In this document: piece after piece, positions 9,039 to 17,939 of the stretch
Layout: each line of letters opens with the position of its first letter
Position numbering within the stretch: position 1 is the first letter of the stretch
Source: Pleurocapsa sp. PCC 7327
GTDB lineage: Bacteria > Cyanobacteriota > Cyanobacteriia > Cyanobacteriales > Microcystaceae
Direction: 5' to 3'
DNA length: 64,000 nucleotides
NCBI RefSeq assembly: GCF_000317025.1
Contig: NC_019689.1
Location: forward strand, 3,488,024-3,552,023
The notes under the pieces: model-generated
Databases searched by the model: none
Seen by the model: the letters and a program-made list of their open reading frames with translations, nothing else
What the model was told of the DNA's origin: nothing
Translations under genes and position numbers: made by a program

Positions 9039-10328
9039 CTAAATTACAGTTCCGTCAGGAATCGTCGCATTTTTCAGGACGACTACAATTCCGTTACGGA
9101 TATAAAAACCATCCTTTTCGCGCTCGGCTTCTTCCACCCTGTCTTTATTGACAATTTGAACCTTGTGACCGATGCGGGCATTTTTATCCACGATCGCGCG
9201 GCGAATTGTCGTTCCAGCACCGATCCCCACAGATACCTTACCATTTTCGAGGTTAGATTGCCTCTCGGCAAACGGTTCGTAGAAATCAGACCCCATTAGC
9301 AAGCTATCTTCGATAACGCAGTCTTTTTCTACGCGGGTGCGAATGCCCAGAACAGAATGATGAATCCGGCATTCCTTAAGAATGCAACCTTCACTAATCA
9401 TCGATTCGGTGATGGTGCAGTCGAGCATCTTAGACGGGGGTAAATAACGAGCGCGAGTATAAATAGGAGCCTTTTCATCATAGAAGCTAAAAGTCGGCTG
9501 AGGCTGTCGGGTCAGCGCTAAATTTGCCTCATAAAACGCTTCAATGGTTCCTATGTCTTCCCAATAGCCTTTAAATAGATAAGCCTGAATGTTATAGTCT
9601 TTGGCTGACGCTGGGATGATTTCCTTTCCGAAATCTGTATAATCTGGGTTGGCTTCTAAGAGCTTTTCTAGAACGTCTTTCTTGAAAACGTAAATGCCCA
9701 TTGAGGCAATATAAGGATTTTCCTTTGCCTGTTGCGCAGACAATCCCAAAACGGTAGTATCTACCCGCATCTGTTTGAGCGTTTCGCCTTTGGGTTTTTC
9801 ACAAAAATCAATAACCCTGCCGCTATCGTCAATTTTCATCAAACCAAAGCTAGATGCCGTCTTTTCCCCGATTGGGACGACGGAGAGAGTAATATCGGCA
9901 TTCGTCTCCCGATGCCGTTGGATAAACAGGCTATAATCCATGCGATAGAGATGATCGCCCGACAAGATCAGGTACTCGTCTACATCCCACTCTTTCATGA
10001 GCCAGATATACTGACGCACTGCGTCGGCAGTTCCCTGAAACCAGCGAGGATTTTCCGCCGTTTGTTGAGCCGCTAAAACTTCCACAAATCCTTCACTGAA
10101 ACCGGAGAAAGAATAAGTCCGGCTCAGGTGACGATTGAGAGAAGCCGAATTGAATTGAGTTAAAACGTAGATTTTGACAATTTCGGAATTGATACAGTTA
10201 CTAACGGGGATGTCGATCAGGCGATATTTGCCTGCCAGTGGGACTGCTGGTTTTGCCCGTAGTTTAGTCAGCGGATAAAGGCGAGTCCCTGCGCCACCTC
10301 CGAGAATAATTGCTAAAACTCTTTTCAC
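9039..10328 (-). CDS. glgC: Glucose-1-phosphate adenylyltransferase (ADP-glucose pyrophosphorylase)
   Basis: Makes ADP-glucose, the committed step of glycogen synthesis; in cyanobacteria the enzyme is activated by 3-phosphoglycerate and inhibited by phosphate. 429 residues. N-terminal nucleotidyltransferase signature [20 protein letters not shown], then [14 protein letters not shown] and [10 protein letters not shown]. The C-terminal half is a left-handed beta-helix with hexapeptide repeats ([34 protein letters not shown]). It stands alone with its own terminator; the upstream spacer also contains tRNA-Pro. Confidence 0.97.
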   Translation of the reverse strand: MKRVLAIILGGGAGTRLYPLTKLRAKPAVPLAGKYRLIDIPVSNCINSEIVKIYVLTQFNSASLNRHLSRTYSFSGFSEGFVEVLAAQQTAENPRWFQGTADAVRQYIWLMKEWDVDEYLILSGDHLYRMDYSLFIQRHRETNADITLSVVPIGEKTASSFGLMKIDDSGRVIDFCEKPKGETLKQMRVDTTVLGLSAQQAKENPYIASMGIYVFKKDVLEKLLEANPDYTDFGKEIIPASAKDYNIQAYLFKGYWEDIGTIEAFYEANLALTRQPQPTFSFYDEKAPIYTRARYLPPSKMLDCTITESMISEGCILKECRIHHSVLGIRTRVEKDCVIEDSLLMGSDFYEPFAERQSNLENGKVSVGIGAGTTIRRAIVDKNARIGHKVQIVNKDRVEEAEREKDGFYIRNGIVVVLKNATIPDGTVI

Positions 10329-10431
10329 AAAAAAACCTCGCGACTGCCTATCATACCTTTCAACTAAAGTTTATGTCTGTCTGGGCAATATAGTACCCAA
10401 TCGAGCAAGATTTTTTTTTAACTCATACAAA

Positions 10432-10505
10432 TCGGGATGACTGGATTCGAACCAGCGGCCCCTTCGTCCCGAACGAAGTGCGCTACCAAGCTGCGCTACA
10501 TCCCG
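10432..10505 (-). tRNA. tRNA-Pro (anticodon CGG)
   Basis: The minus-strand transcript folds as a cloverleaf: acceptor CGGGATG pairs with CATCCCG, the anticodon stem CTTCG/CGAAG encloses loop TTCGGGA with anticodon CGG, and the T-loop is TTCGAAT. Discriminator base A. CCA is not encoded. 74 nt. Confidence 0.95.
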
Positions 10506-10596
10506 CTTTTTTAATCCTATCACGAACCAAAATCCAAAATCGAGTAACTGTTACACTGATAACTGATAACCGATCGCTAAAAGGAGCAAGCTGGGC

Positions 10597-11490
10597 GTGA
10601 CCGTCAAACCCGAATGGCTGAGAGTAAAAGCCCCTCAATGGCAACGTGTCGGCAGCGTCAAAGAAATTCTGAGGGATTTAGGACTCAATACCGTCTGCGA
10701 AGAAGCATCTTGCCCAAATATCGGAGAATGCTTTAATGCTGGGACAGCAACTTTTTTAATCATGGGGCCCGCCTGCACTCGCGCTTGTCCTTATTGCGAT
10801 ATCGATTTTGAGAAAAAACCCAAACCCCTCGATCCCACCGAACCCCTGCGATTGGCTGAGGCGGTACGGCGTTTAAAACTCAATCACGTAGTCATTACCT
10901 CTGTCAACCGGGACGACTTATCCGATGGCGGTGCCACTCAGTTCGTGCGCTGTATTGAGGAGGTTCGCAACCTTTCCCCACAGACGACGATTGAAGTTTT
11001 AATTCCCGATTTATGCGGCAATTGGGAAGCGTTAGCACTCATTTTGCAAGCTAAGCCAGAAGTTCTCAACCACAATACCGAAACCATTCCCCGCTTGTAT
11101 CGGCGGGTACGTCCCCAAGGCAAATACGAGCGATCGCTCGAACTGCTCAAACGCACCCGCGAATTGGCTCCCTGGATTTATACCAAATCTGGAATTATGG
11201 TGGGACTTGGAGAAACCGATGCTGAAGTCACACAAGTCATGCGAGATTTACGCGCCGTCGATTGCGATATTCTCACCATCGGGCAATATCTCCAACCCTC
11301 TCAAAAACACTTAGGCGTTCAAGAATTTATTACTCCTGCTCGGTTTGATGCTTGGAAGGAGTATGGCGAGTCGATTGGTTTCCTACAAGTCGTCTCCTCT
11401 CCTCTCACTCGCAGTTCTTACCACGCCGAACAAGTAAAAGAATTAATGGAACGTCATCCGAGGGCAGTGACCAGCGCAAAAAATAATTAA
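10597..11490 (+). CDS. lipA: Lipoyl synthase
   Basis: Radical-SAM enzyme that inserts two sulfurs into protein-bound octanoate. 297 residues. It has the radical-SAM motif CTRACPYC and the auxiliary cluster motif [12 protein letters not shown] near residue 35, plus the closing RSSYHAEQ motif with the C-terminal arginine-serine-serine that ligates the auxiliary cluster. The start is GTG at 10597, supported by AAGGAG 11 bp upstream. Cyanobacteria often have two lipA copies; which one this is cannot be told here. Confidence 0.95.
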   Translation: MTVKPEWLRVKAPQWQRVGSVKEILRDLGLNTVCEEASCPNIGECFNAGTATFLIMGPACTRACPYCDIDFEKKPKPLDPTEPLRLAEAVRRLKLNHVVITSVNRDDLSDGGATQFVRCIEEVRNLSPQTTIEVLIPDLCGNWEALALILQAKPEVLNHNTETIPRLYRRVRPQGKYERSLELLKRTRELAPWIYTKSGIMVGLGETDAEVTQVMRDLRAVDCDILTIGQYLQPSQKHLGVQEFITPARFDAWKEYGESIGFLQVVSSPLTRSSYHAEQVKELMERHPRAVTSAKNN

Positions 11491-11734
11491 ACATCTTTCT
11501 GGAATAGTTCTCAACGACGATGTAGTTTGACCTAGCCCATATTCTTAGTTATGGCTTCCGGATCGATCGCTGCCGCCAAGTTGATGTAAATTCAGCCAAA
11601 TCTCAATAACCCTAACCGAAACCTTAAAAAATTCTCGGCAGTGTTTATCTCAGACCCGAACTTGGGAATTCTATAAGTAGTCCGGTGATTCGGAAGCTTT
11701 CTATTGTGACTACCTTCGTTGTTGAGAAACTACT

Positions 11735-12958
11735 ATGTCAGCTATTTTTTCTTACATTGATACGGAAGACTATTCAAATTTATCTGCCGAACGTTGGCGG
11801 GGAAATGAAACGGCAGATGAGCTGAGCGAACTCGAACTAGATGACACGAACGGGGTTGAAAAAAGTCGCAGTCGGACTACAACCGATTTAGTCCGATTAT
11901 ACCTTCAAGATATTGGTAGGGTCCCTCTACTTGGAAAAGAAGAAGAAGTTGCTAAAGCACAACAGGTTCAACGTTACGTCCAGTTAATCAACCTGCGAAC
12001 TAAAGCAGCTAAAAATGGCAATGCGGCGATCGCGCGTTTTGTTGAAATTGTCGATACCCACGATCGCTTGGTATCTCAATTGGGTCTTCGCCCGTCTCTG
12101 GAACGCTGGGCGGCGGCTGTCAAGATGAATGTCTTTGAACTAAAACAAGCGCTGACAGAAGGAAAGCGTCACTGGGCAGAAATCGCTGGCATGGACGTTC
12201 AAGAGCTTGACAGGATTCAGAAAGCCGGAATCCGGGCAAAAGAACACATGATCGAAGCTAACCTGCGGCTAGTGGTTTCTGTAGCCAAGAAATATCAAAA
12301 TCGCGGCTTAGAATTGCTCGATCTGATTCAAGAAGGAACGCTGGGACTAGAGCGAGCGGTAGAAAAATTCGATCCTACCAAAGGCTATCGGTTCAGCACC
12401 TACGCCTATTGGTGGATTCGCCAAGGAATTACCAGAGCGATCGCAACCCAAAGTCGCATCATTCGCCTTCCCGTCCATATTACAGAAAAACTCAACAAAA
12501 TCAAAAAAGTTCAGCGTCAAATCACTCAAGAAAAAGGTCGTCCTGCTACGGCAGAAGAAATTGCCAAGCAACTAGAGATGACATCGGGTCAAGTTCGAGA
12601 CATGTTGATGCGCGTGCCTCGTTCGGTTTCTCTAGAGGTCAAAGTTGGCAAGGACAAAGACACCGAACTGGTCGATTTACTCGAAACCGAAGATTCTTCT
12701 CCTGAAGATAATTTAGTTAGCGAATCCTTGCGCAAAGACTTACAACATCTTCTTGCCGACCTGACGACGCGGGAGAGAGAGGTTATCCAAATGCGCTATG
12801 GTTTCCAAGATGGTACGAGCTATTCTCTAGCAGATATCGGTCGCGCCCTCGATCTCTCTCGCGAACGAGTGCGGCAAATTGAAGCTAAAGCCTTGCAAAA
12901 GTTACGACAGCCAAAACGCCGAAACCAAGTTCGGGATTATTTTGAGGCTTTAAGCTAA
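11735..12958 (+). CDS. sigC: Group 2 RNA polymerase sigma factor (SigC-like)
   Basis: A non-essential sigma-70 homologue that redirects RNA polymerase under stress. 407 residues without the long N-terminal region 1.1 of the main sigma. Region 1.2 includes [16 protein letters not shown], region 2 contains [20 protein letters not shown] and [19 protein letters not shown], and region 4 has the helix-turn-helix [20 protein letters not shown]. The C-terminal end [13 protein letters not shown] is like SigC, but assignment among SigB-E would need a tree. A strong terminator follows. Confidence 0.85.
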   Translation: MSAIFSYIDTEDYSNLSAERWRGNETADELSELELDDTNGVEKSRSRTTTDLVRLYLQDIGRVPLLGKEEEVAKAQQVQRYVQLINLRTKAAKNGNAAIARFVEIVDTHDRLVSQLGLRPSLERWAAAVKMNVFELKQALTEGKRHWAEIAGMDVQELDRIQKAGIRAKEHMIEANLRLVVSVAKKYQNRGLELLDLIQEGTLGLERAVEKFDPTKGYRFSTYAYWWIRQGITRAIATQSRIIRLPVHITEKLNKIKKVQRQITQEKGRPATAEEIAKQLEMTSGQVRDMLMRVPRSVSLEVKVGKDKDTELVDLLETEDSSPEDNLVSESLRKDLQHLLADLTTREREVIQMRYGFQDGTSYSLADIGRALDLSRERVRQIEAKALQKLRQPKRRNQVRDYFEALS

Positions 12959-12967
12959 ACGATTCGC

Positions 12968-12993
12968 CCACGGTGAAAACCGTGGTTTTTTAT
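12968..12993 (+). terminator. Rho-independent terminator after the sigma factor gene
   Basis: Perfect 7 bp stem CCACGGT / ACCGTGG closed by a GAAA tetraloop and followed by TTTTTT, beginning 10 bp after the stop codon. Confidence 0.9.
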
Positions 12994-13149
12994 TTATCCG
13001 ACATGTTGAGTGCCGTCGTGCCACCAAGCTTCGTTATGGCACAGAGCTTCTACCACGACTAGCTAATAAGCGGAGTTTCAATTCATTAGCTTCGTTTACA
13101 ATTAAAGTAAGGAGAACTTAGAACAAATTTATTCTCACTCCATCGACCT

Positions 13150-13407
13150 ATGCCCCCTCGCTGGCCTCGTAAACCCGATCGCACAGATCCTGCCTATCGA
13201 CGCTTAGACGACCGCATGAACTTTGCCGTTCACGTAGCAATTTTTCTGGCTTGTAATTCTGGCTTGTGGTTCGTCCACAATGTCAAACACGCCACCTGGT
13301 CTTGGATAGTTTGGTTTACAGGCATCTGGGCAATCATTTTGTCATTGCATCTAATTTACATTGCAGCGATCGCAGATTATTCTGTCGAATCTAAAACCAA
13401 TGGCTAA
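13150..13407 (+). CDS. 2TM-domain small membrane protein
   Basis: 85 residues with a charged N-terminus (RKPDRTDPAYRRLDDRM), two transmembrane helices (about residues 26-46 and 53-76) and a short cytoplasmic-like tail. The conserved W residues between the helices fit the 2TM domain family of unknown role. Its stop codon overlaps the start of the next gene by 8 bp, so the two are probably translationally coupled. Confidence 0.7.
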   Translation: MPPRWPRKPDRTDPAYRRLDDRMNFAVHVAIFLACNSGLWFVHNVKHATWSWIVWFTGIWAIILSLHLIYIAAIADYSVESKTNG

Positions 13408-13708
13408 CTCTAAGACGACTCAAGCAATCGAAGCTCTTGCTGCTGAAATTGGCGAAAATATCTATATCGATGTCGCCAAGTGGCACCTCTATCTGTCTGA
13501 TGCTCATCTCCATACTGTCGTTGCCGAAAAAGTTTATCCTCTCCTGGAAGATAAGTCGGTCAGCGAAGATGCGGTGGTAAAAATCCTCCGCAGTATTCCC
13601 GTCAAACTAGGTAGCGGCAGATTGGAAGTTCCGTTAGAAGAGCTTTTACCGATGCAGTGTCAAGTCAATTTGATTGACCTGTTAGAAGAATATCAAAAGA
13701 ATCTTTAA
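13400..13708 (+). CDS. Small cyanobacterial protein, DUF3181-like
   Basis: 102 residues from the ATG at 13400 (MANSKTTQAIEALAAEIG). I prefer this start to an in-frame one at 13361 because the longer version would run deep into the 2TM gene. The sequence is soluble and mainly helical, with VAKWHLYLSDAHLHTVVAEKVY and a closing LLPMQCQVNLIDLLEEYQ. The family looks like DUF3181, of unknown role. It is coupled to the upstream 2TM gene. Confidence 0.7.
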   Translation: MANSKTTQAIEALAAEIGENIYIDVAKWHLYLSDAHLHTVVAEKVYPLLEDKSVSEDAVVKILRSIPVKLGSGRLEVPLEELLPMQCQVNLIDLLEEYQKNL

Positions 13709-13730
13709 CTTGTCTGTGCCTACTCCTCTT

Positions 13731-13760
13731 TGAGTGACGCTTTTAAAATTGTCACTCAAA
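13731..13760. repeat. Perfect 10-bp inverted repeat after DUF3181 gene
   Basis: TTTGAGTGAC and GTCACTCAAA are separated by about 10 bp, 22 bp after the stop codon. There is no T-run on either side, so it may only protect or pause the transcript. Confidence 0.5.
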
Positions 13761-13797
13761 CCGATCCGAAGATAGGAAAATCGACCATAATAGACTT

Positions 13798-13874
13798 GTG
13801 TGTGAGGAGTAAGAACGAAAGGTAAAGCTCTTGGGGTCGAAACACGGCCAGACTCCCAAGAGCTTTTCTCTTTA
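13798..13874 (+). ncRNA. Candidate structured RNA/leader with strong hairpin and Yfr1-complementary motif
   Basis: A 12-bp perfect stem (AAAGCTCTTGGG at 13824-13835 with CCCAAGAGCTTT at 13855-13866) encloses a 19-nt loop containing GTCGAAACACGGCC and ends in TTTTCTCTTT. Just 5' of it is GTGTGAGGAGT at 13800-13810, the exact reverse complement of the ACUCCUCACAC motif of the cyanobacterial sRNA Yfr1. The stretch has no ORF. It may be a terminator for the upstream pair, a leader of the CoA-binding gene or a free sRNA. Confidence 0.5.
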
Positions 13875-13888
13875 GCCCGATGCTCGTT

Positions 13889-14311
13889 ATGACTTCTCTT
13901 CAATCCAACTCGGATGACAACACTATCCGCGACATCTTAACCAATGCCAAAGTCATTGCTGTCGTCGGTCATTCCGACAAACCTCACCGCACTAGCTATC
14001 AAATAGCTCAATTTTTGCGATCGGTTGGCTATCGAGTTTATCCCGTCAATCCAGCCGTGGCAGAAATTGAGGGACAGCCAAGCTATCCAACCCTAAAAGA
14101 AATCCCCGAATCTGTCGATATCGTCAATGTTTTCCGCCGTTCGGAACATTTGAGCGAGATCGTTGATGAAGCGATCGCCATTGGGGCAAAAACCGTTTGG
14201 GCGCAATTGGGAGTTAGCGATGCAGCTGCGGCACGAAAAGCGATCGGGGCAGGACTTAATATAATTATGGATGCTTGTATTAAAGTCGAATACCTGCGCT
14301 TAAAAATGTAA
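13889..14311 (+). CDS. CoA-binding domain protein
   Basis: 140 residues from the ATG at 13889; an ATG three codons earlier is also in frame. A single Rossmann-like CoA_binding domain: AKVIAVVGHSDKPHRTSY (nucleotide loop), YRVYPVNPAV, VDIVNVFRRSEHLSEIVDEAI, then KTVWAQLGVSDAAAARKA and the closing MDACIKVEY. The bacterial family (YccU type) binds CoA or a related nucleotide; its role is unknown. The gene sits just after the strong hairpin at 13824-13866, so that hairpin may be in its leader. Confidence 0.85.
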   Translation: MTSLQSNSDDNTIRDILTNAKVIAVVGHSDKPHRTSYQIAQFLRSVGYRVYPVNPAVAEIEGQPSYPTLKEIPESVDIVNVFRRSEHLSEIVDEAIAIGAKTVWAQLGVSDAAAARKAIGAGLNIIMDACIKVEYLRLKM

Positions 14312-14456
14312 GCCAGTACATTCTGGCGCTGTTTTTGACACTCCAACTGAAGATCTCCACGCCAGTTGCTAATGACGCGGGGAACCTGCAACAGAGTCAC
14401 TACTCATGAGCCACTAGCTAACCCGACGAAAGGTTACTACAAAAACTAGCGATCAA

Positions 14457-15185
14457 TTATGATGCCATTGCTTGCTGGTAACGCTTATTTACCTCGTCCC
14501 AATTGACGACATTCCACCAAGCATCCAAATATTTTCCTCGCTCGTTTCTATATTTGAGATAGTAAGCATGTTCCCAAACATCATTGCCCATAACGGGATA
14601 CATTCCCATCATCAAAGGACTATCTTGATTGGGCGTACCCATTATCTTTAGTTGCTTATTGCGATCGAGAACCAGCCAAGCCCAACCGCTACCGAATTGC
14701 TTGCTACCAGTATCGTTAAAAGCGGTTTTAAACTTATCAAAACTCCCAAAAGTCTTATCGATCGCTCTGGCGAGTTCTCCAGTTGGTCGATCCCCGCCCT
14801 TAGGACTCATGATCTCCCAAAACATGGTGTGATTGACATAACCGCCGCCATTGTTGCGAACGGTCGTGCGAATGTCTTGGGGCAAGCGATCGAGATCGCT
14901 GATGATTTCTTCTGCGCTTTGATTGGCTAATTGGGGATATTTACTAATGGCTGCATTAAAGTTTTTCGTGTAAGTAACATAATGCTTATCGTGGTGAAAC
15001 CGCATGGTTTCCGCATCGATGTAAGGTTCGAGAGCATCATAAGCATAGGGAAGCGGGATCGCCTTAAAAGGTTTTTCCTCACTTCCCTGAGATTGAGCAA
15101 AGCTAGTTTTGGGGTACAGTCCTAAAGCGGCTGTCCCTGTAGTTGCGCCTAACAGAAATAGAAAATTGCGGCGATTAATAGTCAT
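14457..15185 (-). CDS. sodA: Superoxide dismutase, Mn type, Tat-exported
   Basis: 242 residues. The N-terminus [20 protein letters not shown] is a twin-arginine signal ending near FAQS, so the enzyme acts in the periplasm or thylakoid lumen. Metal ligands are in the family positions: the first His in [15 protein letters not shown], then [22 protein letters not shown] and NQDSPL (the active-site Gln) favour manganese over iron. It lies 99 bp downstream of an exported FAD oxidoreductase on the same strand, so an oxidase/dismutase pairing in the same compartment is possible but unproven. Confidence 0.9.
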   Translation of the reverse strand: MTINRRNFLFLLGATTGTAALGLYPKTSFAQSQGSEEKPFKAIPLPYAYDALEPYIDAETMRFHHDKHYVTYTKNFNAAISKYPQLANQSAEEIISDLDRLPQDIRTTVRNNGGGYVNHTMFWEIMSPKGGDRPTGELARAIDKTFGSFDKFKTAFNDTGSKQFGSGWAWLVLDRNKQLKIMGTPNQDSPLMMGMYPVMGNDVWEHAYYLKYRNERGKYLDAWWNVVNWDEVNKRYQQAMAS

Positions 15186-15284
15186 AGTTCGGGCAATTTA
15201 GAGTAAATGGGCAAACAAAATCGAGCATATCATCTCTGTGTCCCCACAAATTACTTAGCTGTTTCATAATCTAAATTGTATAGA

Positions 15285-17303
15285 TTAACGCTTCGACTCT
15301 TGCCAGCCCTGAGAAGGGAGAGGAGTCGTGGGAAATTCGGTGGGATTGCCATTGCCCTGCAAACGACGACGGAGTTCTTGTAATTGAGGTTCGGTTCCGG
15401 GTAATTCATCGACGAGCTGATAGGGATAGATTCCCTTTTCTAGCGCAAAGGCTGCCGTCGTTCCTGCGGCTGCTCCTACAGACCATTCAAAAGAATGAAC
15501 TCGGTAGGCAGCGGCGGCAATATTGCTAGCGGCAATACTTTTTCCGGCTACGAGCAGATTGTCAATTTTCTGGGGAATCATGGCCCTGAGGGGAATTTGG
15601 GCTGGATAGGAGCGACCGTGAGCCTGACGAACTCCCTCCCGTTCCCTGTTTCCTGGGGCTTCTGGGGGAGAAAAGGTCATGCAGGGGTGAAAATCGATCG
15701 CGTAGTGAGCCACTCCCAGCGCATCGGGATAAACTGTCGATCGCGTCCGCTTGGTAAATTGATAGGGCGATCGCGTCGGGTGGGTAAGCGACTCCAGATG
15801 GGTGATAGCTTTCCAAAGGTTGCGATACATACTCGCCGGTAAGTTATTGCGATATTCGGAACTCCAGTAGTCTTTAGCAGAAATATCGATTTCATTGATA
15901 CTAAATCCTTCTTCATAGCCGACCGAAGGTCGTCCGATAATTCGCCTCGCCTCGCGAATATAAGGATATTTAGACAATCCGTGAGCAGTTCCCATCGGAG
16001 AATTTAATCCTAAGAGCAAGCGATGATTGGGATGGGGTTGCTTGACTCCATACCCCAACTGAGAATCGGTTCTTCCCGCCACCAGCCAGTAGTAAAACCC
16101 CAGCGACAGTTCTTCTGCCTTGCGTAAAGCATCCGTTCGCAGTCCGCCCATCCAACCGCCAGCCGCTAATTGCCCTGTTGCTTTCAGTTGGTCGCGCGTG
16201 TAGATTAAATTATCTTTGGCAGTGCCCGGACGATAGTCATTTCCCCAGATCCAGTTTTGCATGGAAATATCCCCTGGATTGGGTCGGTCGATCCAAAGCC
16301 CGTCGATGCGCATGGGTTTTCCTTTCTGGGGACTCCAAATGCGTCGGTAAGTGAAAACGTATTCAAAAAGCGCTTTGTCGCGATCCGAATCGTAGCCATA
16401 GTAAGGTTCGTACTGGCGATAAAAAGAAGGCATTTGCTGCGGTTGCGGGGTAGCAGTTTGCTCCATCGCGAACGTATAGGTAAAACCTTGGGTGCAGTAG
16501 GGATCGCCACTTTCGGTGGGAGAAGAGGGATTGAGGTAGGAACGGGGATCGAGTCCGAGACGGTAGGGAACGTCGGCTAGAGCGACAATTTCGCCCGTTT
16601 CTGTGGCTTCGACGACGTACCAATCGGCGCCTTCCGATTCTCGTTTGTTTAATGGCTCAAAGCGAATAATTTTTTTGGTCAGGCGAGGGGAGTCCTCGTA
16701 GCGGTAGGCATCTTCAATCGTTTTGGAAAGAGGTTCGCTATTGAGCGGTGCATTCGTGGCGCTTTTGTGTTGAATAGCGATCGCGCTCTCGATAATCTTG
16801 CCATCTTCGCTCATCTCTAGCTCTTTGATGACGGTCGAAGGAAACCATTTCAGCGTTCCCCTGCCCGCTTTAGCCGCCCTTTCTAGCTTCATCGCGAGCA
16901 AGCGATAACCGTCTGCCGGAATAAAACAAGTATCGCTCACCCAACAGTCGCCGGGATTGGCTTTCCCATAATAGCGCTGAATGTTGCTGCGCAGTTCTTG
17001 ATACCCATTGGGGTAGTATGAGAGCGATCGCTGTTTGTCGGCTTCATCGAGGGCAGACGTTCCCTGAGCGGAGACTTGTCCGCCAATCCAGTCAGTAATC
17101 TCTGTCATGCAAACGGTGCGTCCCGCCATGAGAGATTCATAGGCAGTTGCCACGCCTGCCAATCCTCCGCCGACTATCAAGATTTCGCAGCCGACGGTTT
17201 CGTCCGGATCTCTGACAGGTTTGGCTAAGGTAGGAGTAAAACTCGATTCCAGTAAAATTAGGCTAATTAATGCCGAAATCGAGACGAAAGAGCGTCTAAG
17301 CAT
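15285..17303 (-). CDS. Exported FAD-dependent oxidoreductase
   Basis: 672 residues with an N-terminal signal peptide (SALISLILLESSFTPTLA). The dinucleotide fold EILIVGGGLAGVATAYES and the motif IGGQVSAQGTSALDE place it in the FAD_oxidored group near FAD-dependent dehydrogenases of unknown substrate. A second FAD contact is near the C-terminus (NLLVAGKSIAASNIAAAAYR, with VGAAAGTTAA following). The usual family has no fixed substrate, so none is proposed. Upstream neighbour of sodA on the same strand; a shared compartment is the only visible link. Confidence 0.8.
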   Translation of the reverse strand: MLRRSFVSISALISLILLESSFTPTLAKPVRDPDETVGCEILIVGGGLAGVATAYESLMAGRTVCMTEITDWIGGQVSAQGTSALDEADKQRSLSYYPNGYQELRSNIQRYYGKANPGDCWVSDTCFIPADGYRLLAMKLERAAKAGRGTLKWFPSTVIKELEMSEDGKIIESAIAIQHKSATNAPLNSEPLSKTIEDAYRYEDSPRLTKKIIRFEPLNKRESEGADWYVVEATETGEIVALADVPYRLGLDPRSYLNPSSPTESGDPYCTQGFTYTFAMEQTATPQPQQMPSFYRQYEPYYGYDSDRDKALFEYVFTYRRIWSPQKGKPMRIDGLWIDRPNPGDISMQNWIWGNDYRPGTAKDNLIYTRDQLKATGQLAAGGWMGGLRTDALRKAEELSLGFYYWLVAGRTDSQLGYGVKQPHPNHRLLLGLNSPMGTAHGLSKYPYIREARRIIGRPSVGYEEGFSINEIDISAKDYWSSEYRNNLPASMYRNLWKAITHLESLTHPTRSPYQFTKRTRSTVYPDALGVAHYAIDFHPCMTFSPPEAPGNREREGVRQAHGRSYPAQIPLRAMIPQKIDNLLVAGKSIAASNIAAAAYRVHSFEWSVGAAAGTTAAFALEKGIYPYQLVDELPGTEPQLQELRRRLQGNGNPTEFPTTPLPSQGWQESKR

Positions 17304-17551
17304 TCTTTTTTTCTATGACTAAAAGAATAATTAATAGTACTTGTAAGAGTTTAGAGAACTTAGCTATTCCACCAATTTGCCATATTTTTTAGTGGCTGAA
17401 CAGCTTTTTCGGCTAAGCTCTCGATAATGCTTGCTAGTTATGGGGTTTCTTAAAATTTTGGTATCATCCAAACAAAACGTTGGCTTATACTGCTACGATT
17501 GCTAGCGTATCGAGACAAATACGGTTGAACTCTCTTGAAGCCTTAGAGCGC

Positions 17552-17797
17552 ATGAAGCTTTTTTCTTGGTTGCCTTTTTTTAAAAATAAACAGAAAAATC
17601 TGCCTTGGTGGGTGGTAATTCGGACGGCAAAACCTCGCTGCACCTACTATTTTGGTCCATTCGACACCCCCCAAGAAGCCAAACTCAACCAGGGGGGGTA
17701 TGTAGAAGATTTGATGGGAGAAGGTGCAGATGGCATTACCATTGAAATCCAGCAATGTCAGCCTGAAGTCCTGACGATTGAGGAAGAAGATGAGTAA
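17552..17797 (+). CDS. DUF1816 small protein
   Basis: 81 residues from the ATG at 17552 (MKLFSWLPFFKNKQKNLPWW). A TTG start 72 bp upstream is open but adds a stretch without family resemblance. The core WWVVIRTAKPRCTYYFGPF then DTPQEAKLNQGGYVEDL is the DUF1816 pattern, seen next to phycobilisome and regulatory genes in other cyanobacteria; function is unknown. Single gene between a divergent oxidoreductase gene and pnp. Confidence 0.75.
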   Translation: MKLFSWLPFFKNKQKNLPWWVVIRTAKPRCTYYFGPFDTPQEAKLNQGGYVEDLMGEGADGITIEIQQCQPEVLTIEEEDE

Positions 17798-17939
17798 TTG
17801 TCATTGTCAATCCCACCCCAGTTAGAAAAAAACTCACCCGATTGATAAAAAACTAATAACTAATTCCTGATAACTGATAACTGAAAATGTTAGGATTGCC
17901 TCAGAAAGAGAAAAGAGATAGAAAAGGACAAGACGCTAC

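Noticed and set aside
13800-13810. Yfr1 sRNA gene on the minus strand (ACTCCTCACAC)
   Set aside because: The motif is exact on that strand, but there is no terminator stem with a T-run right after it as in known Yfr1 genes, and the guaB-trxA context is missing. The plus-strand complement reading is kept as a finding instead.
15495-16623. Several 80-115 residue ORFs opposite or overlapping the FAD oxidoreductase gene
   Set aside because: Frame shadows of a GC-richer gene; low-complexity arginine-rich translations without starts or motifs.
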